Position numbers and translations under genes: made by a program. A DNA stretch of 62,548 bases, taken from contig NZ_JBHSGP010000024.1 of NCBI RefSeq assembly GCF_042654525.1, positions 1-62,548 on the forward strand, in the 5' to 3' direction. The DNA is from Geojedonia litorea (lineage in GTDB: Bacteria > Bacteroidota > Bacteroidia > Flavobacteriales > Flavobacteriaceae). Numbering within the stretch: the first letter of the stretch is position 1; every line of letters starts with the position of its first letter. Below, in pieces: positions 32,712 to 42,664 of the stretch. The notes beneath the pieces were generated by a model. That model had not been told where the DNA came from, ran no database searches, and saw nothing but the letters and a program-made list of their open reading frames with translations.

Positions 32712-35700
32712 ATGTCAAAACTAAAACTCAAAATGAAACCAAAATTTAAAAGGCGAAGCGTTGTACAGGTAATGTTTCTGTTCCTGGCAATATTGTTCTC
32801 CAGTTTCACTTCGGTTGACTTATTGGCTCAGCAGAGGGTTTCAGGTACTGTTACAGATGCTAACGGTATGCCTCTACCAGGGGTTAGTGTAATACAAAAA
32901 GGAACGACACGAGGTGCTTCTACAGATTTTGAAGGAGGCTATTCCCTTGAACTTACTTTAGGAGATGAAATTTTACAGTTTTCTTTCTTAGGTTACAAAT
33001 CTGTAGAAATTAATGTTCAAGGTAAAACAACTATCAATGTAATTTTAGAAGAAGATGTAGCAGCCTTAGGTGAAGTAGTCATTATAGGTTATGGTACTCA
33101 GAAGAAAGAGAGTGTTGTGGGGGCCATTACGCAGGTAAAGGGAGAAGAATTAATGGTAAGAGCAGCTGGTATAACCAATGTTGAAGAAGCATTACAAGGA
33201 AATTTACCAGGTGTTACTGCTATACAAGGTAGTGGTGCTCCTGGGGAGGATAATATTAAAATTTTTATTCGTGGCCGAAGTTCATGGAACGGTGATGGAG
33301 ACCCTCTTGTTCTTGTAGATGGTGTTAAGAGGTCGATGACCGATATAGATATGAACGATATTGAAAACTTATCTGTGCTTAAGGATGCTTCTGCTACGGC
33401 TGTTTTTGGTGTTGAAGGAGCTAATGGTGTAATATTGATTACTACCAAGAGAGGGCAAAGAGGGAAAGCAGAGTTGTCTCTAAATGTGAATACAACCATT
33501 AAAATGGTTTCACAATTGCCGCAAAAATTGAATTCTTATGATGCAATATTACAGGCAAATAGCGCTATTCTTAGAGAAATAGCAGTTTCTCCTTCGTCCT
33601 GGGGAGATTATACGCCATTAACTATTCTTGATAGATACCGTAACCCTACATCTCTGGAAGAAAGTTATATTTATCCTAACGTTAACTGGGAAGATGAATT
33701 GTTGAAAGATTTTGCGCAAGATTATAGAATTAATTTGTCTGTTCGCGGTGGTAATAAAACGGCCAAATATTTTGGGAGTTTAGCTTACCAAACAGTAAAT
33801 GATATTTTTGATGGTGGCAAGTATGATAATGGAAGAGGCTATTTAGGTGAATACAAATATGACAGATATAATTTTAGAACTAATATTGATTTTAATATTA
33901 CAAGTACTACTGAGTTGTCTGTTAATCTATCTGGTTATTTAGGGATTAGAGAAAATCCTTCTATAATAGGTAATGTAACAAATGGACTTTACCAAATAGC
34001 TCCAAGTCTTTACACGCCTGTATATCCAGATGGTTTTTATGGGCAATCTATTAATACTGCTTTTATTTTCAATAACCCTATTGTTAATTTGTCGGCCTCA
34101 GGATATGAAACTTTTACGAACTTCCAAGTTAATACAGATTTTATACTAAAGCAAAAATTAGACTTTATAACTGAAGGCTTGTCTTTTCAAGGACGGTTTT
34201 CGTTAGATAATAATATGAGGAGTAGGCAATCTCTAAATGATGGGGGTGTATCATATAGGTTTTACGATGGTGATCGTGAGGAGTTTAACATTCCAAATAG
34301 TGATACTCGATTTGATTATGTTCAACCACCTTGGACTTTGGGAACTTCTGAGGTTGAGAATAGCCAACGATCGCGACAAATGGTTTATGACTTTTCATTT
34401 AATTACAACCAAACTATTGCAGAAAAACATAACCTGACAGCTCTGTTTTTAGTGAGAAGACAGCAGTCTGCTACGGGTAGTCAGTTTCCAAGATATCGTG
34501 AAGATTGGGTAGGAAGGGTGACTTATAACTATGATTCAAGATACTTTTTAGATGTGAACGGAGCATACAATGGGTCTGAACAATTTGGTCCAGGATTTCG
34601 TTTCGACTTATTCCCTTCTTTAGCACTAGGATGGACAGTGTCAAACGAAGCCTTTATGGAAAATGTTGATTGGGTAAATTTGCTCAAATTTAGAGGGTCT
34701 TATGGACTTGTTGGAGATGATAATTTTGGAGGTCTAGGCAGGTTTCAATATCAAACACAATGGGAAAGTGGAGGATCCGCATTTTTAGTGCCAAGTACAT
34801 ATTCAGGCAATGGAGGACGATCGCCTTATACTTTCTATAGAGAATTGTTAGTTGGAAATCCAAACCTGCAATGGGAGACATCTACTAAGTATAACATAGG
34901 TGCCGAGATCTCTTTATTTAATGGTTTATTAACGGGTGAATTTGATTATTTTGCAGAAAATCGCGATAATATTGTAGTTCTAGGTAGTGACCTTAGTGTG
35001 CCAGATTTCTATGGTGCAACGCCTCCAGCTCTTAATATAGGTGAAGTTGAGGTAAGAGGTTTTGAGATTGTTCTGGGTGCCAATTATACCTTCGATAACG
35101 ATTTAAATTTATTTGGCGATTTTAATTATACGCAAGCCATAGATAAAGTGATAGCAAGAGATGATCCATTTTTGAGGCCTGCTTATCAACAGTTTGCTGG
35201 TTATCCAATTGGGCAAGGAAGAACAGCCATTCCCGCAGGGATATTGACAAATTGGGATGATGTTTATATGTCAACACCAACAAATGCAAATCAAAATTTT
35301 ACACGTGTAGGTTATTATGGTCTTGTTGATTTTGATGGAGATGGTATTTACAATCCTAATTTTGACAACGCACCTTTTGGTTATCCAGAACAACCTCAAA
35401 GAAACTGGAGTGCTACTTTGGGGGCTCGCTACAAGGGTTTTAGTATTTCAGCTCAGTTGTATGGAACTCAAAATGCTTCTAGACGTTTTAGCAACAATAC
35501 GTTTACTCAAACAACACCATTGATTTTTACACATGATTTAGATTATTGGACCGTAGATACGCCTAACAATATAGATACACAACCAAGTTGGCAAGCTAAT
35601 GGAGCTACCAATCCTAGAGATAACTGGTTGGATGGATCATTAACAAGGCTTAAAGCAGTTTCTTTATCTTATGATATACCAGAAAAGACATGTGAAAAGT

Positions 35701-35861
35701 TGGGGCTGAAGAAACTTCAAGTTTTTGTGAATGGTAATAACCTGTTCTTATGGTCTGATCTACCTGATGATAGAGAGTTTAACACGTCATCTGATGCACA
35801 GTCAAGAGGGGATTATCCTACCTTAAAGAGATTTAACTTTGGTTTTAATATGAATTTTTAA
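32712..35861 (+). CDS. SusC/RagA-type TonB-dependent outer-membrane glycan transporter (pair 1)
   Basis: 1049 residues. Long signal peptide with a basic N-terminus (cleavage after about VDLLAQ), a carboxypeptidase-like regulatory domain (VSGTVTDANGMPLPGVSVIQ, about 44-115), TonB box/plug region (LGEVVIIGYGTQKKESVVGAI..RGRSSWNGDGDPLVLVDGV, about 122-245) and a C-terminal 22-strand barrel ending in LKRFNFGFNMNF. It imports oligosaccharides together with the SusD lipoprotein encoded 13 nt downstream. It is the first gene of a five-gene surface operon. Confidence 0.96.
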   Translation: MSKLKLKMKPKFKRRSVVQVMFLFLAILFSSFTSVDLLAQQRVSGTVTDANGMPLPGVSVIQKGTTRGASTDFEGGYSLELTLGDEILQFSFLGYKSVEINVQGKTTINVILEEDVAALGEVVIIGYGTQKKESVVGAITQVKGEELMVRAAGITNVEEALQGNLPGVTAIQGSGAPGEDNIKIFIRGRSSWNGDGDPLVLVDGVKRSMTDIDMNDIENLSVLKDASATAVFGVEGANGVILITTKRGQRGKAELSLNVNTTIKMVSQLPQKLNSYDAILQANSAILREIAVSPSSWGDYTPLTILDRYRNPTSLEESYIYPNVNWEDELLKDFAQDYRINLSVRGGNKTAKYFGSLAYQTVNDIFDGGKYDNGRGYLGEYKYDRYNFRTNIDFNITSTTELSVNLSGYLGIRENPSIIGNVTNGLYQIAPSLYTPVYPDGFYGQSINTAFIFNNPIVNLSASGYETFTNFQVNTDFILKQKLDFITEGLSFQGRFSLDNNMRSRQSLNDGGVSYRFYDGDREEFNIPNSDTRFDYVQPPWTLGTSEVENSQRSRQMVYDFSFNYNQTIAEKHNLTALFLVRRQQSATGSQFPRYREDWVGRVTYNYDSRYFLDVNGAYNGSEQFGPGFRFDLFPSLALGWTVSNEAFMENVDWVNLLKFRGSYGLVGDDNFGGLGRFQYQTQWESGGSAFLVPSTYSGNGGRSPYTFYRELLVGNPNLQWETSTKYNIGAEISLFNGLLTGEFDYFAENRDNIVVLGSDLSVPDFYGATPPALNIGEVEVRGFEIVLGANYTFDNDLNLFGDFNYTQAIDKVIARDDPFLRPAYQQFAGYPIGQGRTAIPAGILTNWDDVYMSTPTNANQNFTRVGYYGLVDFDGDGIYNPNFDNAPFGYPEQPQRNWSATLGARYKGFSISAQLYGTQNASRRFSNNTFTQTTPLIFTHDLDYWTVDTPNNIDTQPSWQANGATNPRDNWLDGSLTRLKAVSLSYDIPEKTCEKLGLKKLQVFVNGNNLFLWSDLPDDREFNTSSDAQSRGDYPTLKRFNFGFNMNF

Positions 35862-35874
35862 AAAAAAAGAAATA

Positions 35875-37794
35875 ATGAAAAACTATAAAATAAATTTATT
35901 AATAATCTTAGGACTCGTATTGTCGTTTTCATGCGAGGATTATTTAGATCAGGCACCAGAGTCAACCTTAGACGAAGTAGAGGTTTTTTCAACCTTTAAA
36001 AATGCTCAAGGCTTCGTTGAAGAAATGTATGCCTTAGTGGTAGCTTATGAAGTGCAAACGCATACTTTTCAAGATTTTCTTTTGGGTGATGATGGGCATG
36101 TTAATAGAGAAGTAAAAATAAGTGGTGATATTGATGCAGGAAACTTCAATGCTGTTATATCAGATAATTTTTCTTACTTTAATAATCACTATAATTCTTT
36201 ATATGGTTCGACAGGAACCAATTCAGCCAATGTCCAAAACGATAATAATTTTAATAGACAAAGACCTGGTTTATATGATGGCAGCTTACGTGGTATTCGT
36301 AAAGCTAATATTGTTATTAGAAATGTAGAAAGTGTAGATAATGGAGGGTTAGATTTAATGGTAAATGCTACTCAAGATGAAAGAGATGTTATTCTTGGAC
36401 AAGCTTATTTTTTTAGAGCATTTTTCCATAATGAGATTATGAAATTTTGGGGGCGTTATCCATACATTAATAAAGTTTTAATAGATGATTTTCAAATACC
36501 ACGTCCAGAAACCTATAAAGAAGTTGCTTTACTAGCTAATGAAGATTACAAAAAAGCCATTGGATTATTACCTAATGATTGGGATGAGAAGGCATACGGT
36601 CAACTAACATTAGGAGAAAATAAAGGTAGGCTTACTAAAGGAACGGCATATGCTTTTCAAGGTAAAAACTTACTTTTAGCAGCAAGCCCTTTAATGTTTG
36701 GAAATAACGGAAGTATAAATACTTATCAATATGATACAGAGTTATGTGATATGGCTGTTGATGCTTTTGCAGGGATACTTAAATTAGCTGACCAAGGTTA
36801 TTATGCATTAGCTTCTTGGGATAATTATGATGAGGTGTTTTGGAAATCACCAACACCTAATGCGTGGCCAGGAGGTACAGAATATGTGTTTTCTGCTGGA
36901 GGAGGTAATCAAGGTCAAGTCGAAAGATTTATGACATCAGGAGTAAATAGAGAATTACATGGTAGCATATCAGAAAATATCTCTCCAACCCATAATTATA
37001 TTCATAACAATTTTGGAATGGCTAATGGCCTTTCAATAGAGGATGATTTAAGTGGTCAATACGGGCCAACTTTATATAACCCTACTAAACCTTTTGAAAA
37101 TCGTGATCCACGCTTTTACAGATGGCATATTATAGATGGTCAAGAGGTAGCTCCAAAAGCAACAGGAGGAGATGCAAAGCAAAGATTTGCTCAACTTTGG
37201 TATGAAAATGCAAGTAATGCAGGTATACATCGTAGAACTAATTTTGATAATAAAAAATCTACAACAGGGTATATGTGGACAAAATTTTATCCCATAATTG
37301 ATGGTGAGTATCATAGTATTTGGAATAATATTATAGGACAATATTCTGGTATGCGTATGCATATGAGACTTACAGATGTTTATTTAATGTATGCAGAAGC
37401 ATTACATGCATCTAAGGGAGCAACTACAGCTCCCGGTTCCTACAGCCTAACTGCTGAGGGTGTTATTAATTTATTCCGTAATCGAGCCGGTATTCCTAAT
37501 GTACATCCTAGTATAGTTGCAGATAACAACAAGTTTATGGATGAATTAAGAAGAGAAAGAGCTGTTGAGTTAAGTTATGAGGCACATAGATGGGTTGATA
37601 TTCGCCGTTGGGGAGTAGCACACGAAGAAAAGTATAGAAGAAAATTAGCTTTAGATTTCCCAGAGAACAGAAGTAATTTCACAGAAAGACTTCTTGTAGA
37701 TAGAGTTTGTGAGTTCCCTAAACATTATTGGTTACCATTTAAAGCTGATCAAACACAAATTTATGAGGGTTTCCCTCAAAATCCTGGATGGTAG
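35875..37794 (+). CDS. SusD/RagB-type surface glycan-binding lipoprotein (pair 1)
   Basis: 639 residues, lipoprotein signal GLVLSFSCEDYLDQAPE (Cys20), long for the family. N-terminal TPR-like helices (RKANIVIRNVESV, AYFFRAFFHNEIMKFWGRYP), C-terminal RagB domain with MRLTDVYLMYAEALHAS, INLFRNRAGIP and LRRERAVELSYEAHRWVDIRRWG. It forms the lid of the SusC channel and captures glycan at the cell surface. Confidence 0.95.
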   Translation: MKNYKINLLIILGLVLSFSCEDYLDQAPESTLDEVEVFSTFKNAQGFVEEMYALVVAYEVQTHTFQDFLLGDDGHVNREVKISGDIDAGNFNAVISDNFSYFNNHYNSLYGSTGTNSANVQNDNNFNRQRPGLYDGSLRGIRKANIVIRNVESVDNGGLDLMVNATQDERDVILGQAYFFRAFFHNEIMKFWGRYPYINKVLIDDFQIPRPETYKEVALLANEDYKKAIGLLPNDWDEKAYGQLTLGENKGRLTKGTAYAFQGKNLLLAASPLMFGNNGSINTYQYDTELCDMAVDAFAGILKLADQGYYALASWDNYDEVFWKSPTPNAWPGGTEYVFSAGGGNQGQVERFMTSGVNRELHGSISENISPTHNYIHNNFGMANGLSIEDDLSGQYGPTLYNPTKPFENRDPRFYRWHIIDGQEVAPKATGGDAKQRFAQLWYENASNAGIHRRTNFDNKKSTTGYMWTKFYPIIDGEYHSIWNNIIGQYSGMRMHMRLTDVYLMYAEALHASKGATTAPGSYSLTAEGVINLFRNRAGIPNVHPSIVADNNKFMDELRRERAVELSYEAHRWVDIRRWGVAHEEKYRRKLALDFPENRSNFTERLLVDRVCEFPKHYWLPFKADQTQIYEGFPQNPGW

Positions 37795-37833
37795 TTTTAT
37801 ACAATTTCGTTTTAATTAATATAAATAAAAAAA

Positions 37834-40800
37834 ATGAAGATAAATAAATTATATAGGTTGTTAACGTTAATGTGCTTTACCTTGTTTTGCTTTTGTAGTA
37901 TTGCAACAGCGCAAACAAAAGGTTCAGAAGTAAAAGCAACGGTGGTTGATGAGCAGGGCAACCCTTTAAATGGAGTTAATGTTTTTGGACCTAATGGAAA
38001 TAAATCATTTTCGGATGTTAATGGACAGTTTCAAATTAAGTTACTTGGTGATGAGTCTGTTGTAATTGAAAAAAAAGGATATGAATCGAAGCTCATTTCT
38101 ATGTCTGATTTGACTGGTAATATTATCTTGGAGAAATCGCCATTTCTAGCCACCGAAGATGACGAAATTAAGATGGGAGTAGCCACTAAAGATCGTCGTG
38201 ATATTGTTGGAGCAGTTTCATCAATAAACACAAGAGACCGTTTAACCTATGACAATACGCAATGGGTAAGAGATTACATTAATGGCCTAACTTTAGGAGT
38301 AAGAGGCTCTGATAATATAAGAGGTATAGGAAATGCCATTTTTGTTATTGATGGTGTAATTGGACGTGACCCTAATATTCTTAATATGGAAGAGATTGAG
38401 CAGATAACGGTGCTTAAAGATGCAAATTCCGTGGCATTATATGGTAGTCAAGGTAGAAATGGTGTTATTGTGATTAACACAAAACGCGGAAAAATAAATA
38501 GAAAAGAGATTAACGTTAATGTACGCTCTGGTATTAGTGTGCCTAGGGCTTTGCCCAATTATTTGAGTTCAGCAGCATATATGACACTGTTTAATGAAGC
38601 TCTGGATAACGATGGTGCAGCAGTAACTGATGGACGAAGATTTTCAAACCAGAGTATTCAAAATACTATAAATGGTGTAAATAAGTACTTATACCCAGAT
38701 GTGGACTTATATTCAAGTGAGTATGTGCAACCCTTTATTAATACTACAAATGTTATTTCTGAGTTTTCTGGTGGAAATGATAAAAATCAGTATTATGTTA
38801 ATGTTGGTTGGAATACTAGCGAGGAATGGGTTAATATTAATGATGATATAAATGCAGGAACTAACCGTTTTAATGTAAGAGGTAACATAGATTTTAAAAT
38901 AAATGATTGGATTACTAGTAGTCTAGATGGTATTGCGGTTATAAGTACAAATAAGGCGTCTAGAGCTGATTTGTTGAGAGCGGGTACTACGTTTAAGCCT
39001 AATGCTTATTCTCCATTTTTACCTATAGATTTAGTAGACACCAGCGACCCTACGGTTGCAGCACAATTGCAAACGGCACGGACGTTTAATGGCTTTCTTT
39101 TGGGGTCAACACAAGAATTCGGTTCAGATGCACCTATAGCCTTGGCTATTGCTGGTGGTTATCAAACTACAGTGTTTCGTTCTACACAGTTTAACAACTC
39201 AATCAGTTTTGATTTAAACAGGATAACAAAAGGTTTGTCGGCTAGAACCTATATAAGTTTTGATTTTTATGATTCTTATAATTTATCTATAGAGAATCAA
39301 TTTAAAACCTATGAACCAATTTGGCAGGGTAATAGCATAACAGGTCTTAATGTTTATGGTGAAGACCTAAAAGATCAAACTGAAAATGTTAGTACCAATG
39401 GTTTTGTATCTCGATTTGGTTTTTATGGACTGGTAAATTACGATACGACTTTTGCTAAGGATCATTCTTTAAATACAACGTTATTAGGTTATTATAATTC
39501 ACAAAAGACAAACGATGTTATTCAAAGAGATGTTGATGCTCACTTAGGGTTTCAAATAGCTTATGACTACAAAAAGAAACTGTTTTTTGAATTAACTGGA
39601 ACCTATGTTAATTCGCTAAAACTACCAGAAGGAAATAGAGGTGCTTTATCACCAACTTCGGGTGTGGCGTACATTTTAAGTGAAGAACCTTTTTTGAAGA
39701 ATAGTAATTTTATTAACTACCTTAAGTTAAAGGCTTCAGGTGGTGTTTTAAAGTCTGATCAAGGGATTGATGGTTACTATTTATATGATGTAAACTATTC
39801 TAATGGTAACAATTTTAATTGGGCTGATGGAAATCGTAATCGCAGACTAAATATTTCACAAGGAGAGAATCTTGATTTAACATTTGAAGAGCGTATTGAT
39901 TTAAACATAGGTTTAGAAAGTTATTTAATAAATTCTCTTTGGTTCGAGTTTAATTATTTTAAATCAGAGCTCGATAAGCAAGTAGTATTTTTGAATGCCC
40001 TATACCCGTCTTTTTATGATGACTTCAGACCATATAACAATTTCGATAAAAATTCATATACTGGTTTTGAAATTGGTATGAATTTTAACAAAACCTTTAA
40101 TGATGTTTCAGTAGCTATAGGGGCTAATATTTTATATAGTCAAACAGAAGCATTACAACGATCTGAAATAAATGAGTTTGATTACCAAAACAGAGTTGGA
40201 AAAGAGCTTTCTACAATTTTTGGTTTAGTTGATCAAGGCTTTTATTCTGAAGCCGATTTTGATGGAGATGGTAATTTAAATGCCGGTTTGCCAGTTCCTC
40301 GATTTGGTACGGTGAAACCAGGTGATATAAAATATATTAATCAAAATGGAGATGATTGGATTGATGACGATGATAGAATTGCTATTGGACAGACTAGTAG
40401 TCCTTGGACTTATGGAGTTAACCTAAACATAAAATATAAAGCGTTCAACCTATTTATCCTTGGAACGGGACAAACAGGAGGATATGGTAATAAATTAAAT
40501 GATAATTTTAACGAATATTATTCAGTTGACGGAAATGAGAAATATTCTGAAGTTGTTTTAAATCGTTGGACTCCGGAAACTGCAAATACAGCAACGTTTC
40601 CTAGGTTGTCAGCTGGTACAAATCAAAACAACTTTAGATCATCTACATTTTGGTTGTACGATAATAGCTTCTTTTCTATTAATCGTGCTCAGTTAACATA
40701 TGAATTCGATGATTACATATCTAATAAAATTGGTATGGAAGATTTAAGTTTAAATTTTCAAGGAACTAACCTTTTGGAAATAGCTAAAAATAGAGATGTT

Positions 40801-40869
40801 CGCCAATTAAGGATTGGTACAACGCCACTAACTAGAGCTTTTACTCTTGGATTGAGAGCGTCATTTTAA
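37834..40869 (+). CDS. SusC/RagA-type TonB-dependent transporter (pair 2, divergent)
   Basis: 1011 residues with signal peptide (cleavage after SIATAQ). A carboxypeptidase-like regulatory domain (VKATVVDEQGNPLNGVNVFG) is followed by a plug domain that departs from the norm. The usual MGYGTQKK box reads MGVATKDRRDIVGAVSSI, and the plug is short (RGSDNIRGIGNAIFVIDGVIGRDPNILN). The barrel ends TRAFTLGLRASF. It pairs with the SusD at 40897 and probably takes a different oligosaccharide from pair 1. Confidence 0.94.
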   Translation: MKINKLYRLLTLMCFTLFCFCSIATAQTKGSEVKATVVDEQGNPLNGVNVFGPNGNKSFSDVNGQFQIKLLGDESVVIEKKGYESKLISMSDLTGNIILEKSPFLATEDDEIKMGVATKDRRDIVGAVSSINTRDRLTYDNTQWVRDYINGLTLGVRGSDNIRGIGNAIFVIDGVIGRDPNILNMEEIEQITVLKDANSVALYGSQGRNGVIVINTKRGKINRKEINVNVRSGISVPRALPNYLSSAAYMTLFNEALDNDGAAVTDGRRFSNQSIQNTINGVNKYLYPDVDLYSSEYVQPFINTTNVISEFSGGNDKNQYYVNVGWNTSEEWVNINDDINAGTNRFNVRGNIDFKINDWITSSLDGIAVISTNKASRADLLRAGTTFKPNAYSPFLPIDLVDTSDPTVAAQLQTARTFNGFLLGSTQEFGSDAPIALAIAGGYQTTVFRSTQFNNSISFDLNRITKGLSARTYISFDFYDSYNLSIENQFKTYEPIWQGNSITGLNVYGEDLKDQTENVSTNGFVSRFGFYGLVNYDTTFAKDHSLNTTLLGYYNSQKTNDVIQRDVDAHLGFQIAYDYKKKLFFELTGTYVNSLKLPEGNRGALSPTSGVAYILSEEPFLKNSNFINYLKLKASGGVLKSDQGIDGYYLYDVNYSNGNNFNWADGNRNRRLNISQGENLDLTFEERIDLNIGLESYLINSLWFEFNYFKSELDKQVVFLNALYPSFYDDFRPYNNFDKNSYTGFEIGMNFNKTFNDVSVAIGANILYSQTEALQRSEINEFDYQNRVGKELSTIFGLVDQGFYSEADFDGDGNLNAGLPVPRFGTVKPGDIKYINQNGDDWIDDDDRIAIGQTSSPWTYGVNLNIKYKAFNLFILGTGQTGGYGNKLNDNFNEYYSVDGNEKYSEVVLNRWTPETANTATFPRLSAGTNQNNFRSSTFWLYDNSFFSINRAQLTYEFDDYISNKIGMEDLSLNFQGTNLLEIAKNRDVRQLRIGTTPLTRAFTLGLRASF

Positions 40870-40896
40870 TATAATTAGAAAATTAAGATAAATAAA

Positions 40897-42624
40897 ATGA
40901 AAAATTTAATAAAATATATATTAATTGTGTTAGTGTTTTCTGGGATGATTGCCTGTGATATCCTCGAACCTTTTGATGAAAACAGGTTAGATTTTGATGA
41001 AGTTAGCACGAATCCAAATTTAGCAGAAGGCATATTATTAAATGGATATTCGGGCTTGGTTGATCAATATTCATTTTCTGAAGCGGCTACTGATGATGCT
41101 GTTAATAATAATTTGAATAATAATTACAAGCGAATGGCTCTTGGCGAGTTAAGCGCACAATTTAATCCTGCATCCCGTTGGAATAGTTTTGAACGTGTAT
41201 TCTGGGTAAACCGTTTTCTAGAAATTATTGACGCAAGAGAAATAAAATGGAGCAGAGATACATTAACCAATAAAATGTTTTACATGCGTTTGGAGGGTGA
41301 AGCATTGGCGTTACGAGGATTGCATCATTTTTATGCGCTACAAGCACATGCAGGTATTGGTACTTCTGGCGAATTATTAGGTATTCCTTATTTTACTGAA
41401 TTTATTGAACCTGATGGTAACTTTAATGTACCCCGTTTATCATTTGAAGCTTCTGTTCAGGCTATTATGGCAGATTTTGATAAGGCACTTACTTTATTGC
41501 CAACTGATTATGGATTAAGTCAGGGACAGGTAGATGATTGGTATTCAGATTTGGAAGATTTTGATTATGTTAAATACCAAGTGGTAAATGATAATTTTTT
41601 TAATTTACGTATTTCAGGAAGAATTGTAAAAGCACTTAAAGCACGCTTGGCGCTTTTTGCGGCTAGTCCTTCTTTTTTAAATAATCAAGGCTATTATAAT
41701 TTGGCAGCAAATAATGCAGCTGAAATTTTAAATACTATTGGAGGCGTTGCTGGTTTAGATCCAAATGGTCTTGAGTTTTATGCATCAGATGATAAATTAG
41801 TGAGTAGCGAAATGCTTTGGCGTAGTTCTTTAGGAAGTAATTCTTCTAATTATGAAAAAAGAATGTTTCCGCCTTCAGTGAATGGAAATGGGGAGATTAA
41901 TCCAACACATAACTTTGTAATGGCATTCCCAATGCAAAACGGAAATCCTGCAACTGAGGCTAATGGTTTTGACCCTCAAAATCCTTATGCCAATAGAGAC
42001 CCTAGGTTAGAAAAATTTGTTGTTCTTAATGGGGCTTCTTTTGGAGGTGGAACTATTAATACTGGTGTAGGTGGAGGAAATGATAGGTTAGATTCTATTC
42101 CTCAGCAATCTACAACTACTGGCTATTACCTTAAAAAATTATTACGTCCAGATGTTAGAATCAATAATGATGGAACTGCTACAGGTAAGATACATGTTGA
42201 TGTGTATTTTAGATATACTGAATTGTTTTTAATATTTGCCGAGGCAGCCAATGAAATTGGTGGTCCAGACCATCAGGTTGGTGGTATTACCGCTCGTGAC
42301 GTGATTGCAGCTATACGTAATAGAGCAGGAATTGCACAACCAGATAACTACTTAGCATCTATTACAACTATGGAGGAGATGAGAGAGCTTATTAGAAATG
42401 AACGTCGCATAGAACTAAGTTTTGAAGGACACAGGTTCTGGGATCTTAGAAGATGGGGACTATCTTTAAATGAAACGGCTAAAGGTTACTTTTTTGACGG
42501 AAGTAATTATGTTGAGTTACCGTCTGTTGAAATTAGAAATTATCAACCATTTGCTACTTATATGCCAATTCCAAATAATGAAATTGTGAAGTTTTCTGAA
42601 CTTGAACAAAATAATGGCTGGTAA
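40897..42624 (+). CDS. SusD/RagB-type surface glycan-binding lipoprotein (pair 2)
   Basis: 575 residues, lipoprotein signal VFSGMIACDILEP (Cys20). Helical SusD core (LRGLHHFYALQAHAGIG, VVNDNFFNLRISGRIVKALKARLALFAASPSF) and RagB end (YFRYTELFLIFAEAANEIGG, AAIRNRAGIAQP, ELIRNERRIELSFEGHRFWDLRRWG). It works with the SusC at 37834. Confidence 0.95.
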   Translation: MKNLIKYILIVLVFSGMIACDILEPFDENRLDFDEVSTNPNLAEGILLNGYSGLVDQYSFSEAATDDAVNNNLNNNYKRMALGELSAQFNPASRWNSFERVFWVNRFLEIIDAREIKWSRDTLTNKMFYMRLEGEALALRGLHHFYALQAHAGIGTSGELLGIPYFTEFIEPDGNFNVPRLSFEASVQAIMADFDKALTLLPTDYGLSQGQVDDWYSDLEDFDYVKYQVVNDNFFNLRISGRIVKALKARLALFAASPSFLNNQGYYNLAANNAAEILNTIGGVAGLDPNGLEFYASDDKLVSSEMLWRSSLGSNSSNYEKRMFPPSVNGNGEINPTHNFVMAFPMQNGNPATEANGFDPQNPYANRDPRLEKFVVLNGASFGGGTINTGVGGGNDRLDSIPQQSTTTGYYLKKLLRPDVRINNDGTATGKIHVDVYFRYTELFLIFAEAANEIGGPDHQVGGITARDVIAAIRNRAGIAQPDNYLASITTMEEMRELIRNERRIELSFEGHRFWDLRRWGLSLNETAKGYFFDGSNYVELPSVEIRNYQPFATYMPIPNNEIVKFSELEQNNGW

Positions 42625-42664
42625 GATTATTATGTACTTTAAAACAATTAAAAAAGGATTAGAT

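Noticed and set aside
33098..33499. 133-codon minus-strand open frame
   Set aside because: Antisense to the plug region of the first SusC; no supporting motif.
37072..37362. 96-codon minus-strand open frame
   Set aside because: It lies fully inside the SusD gene; the Cys/Ile-rich composition is a shadow of that gene.
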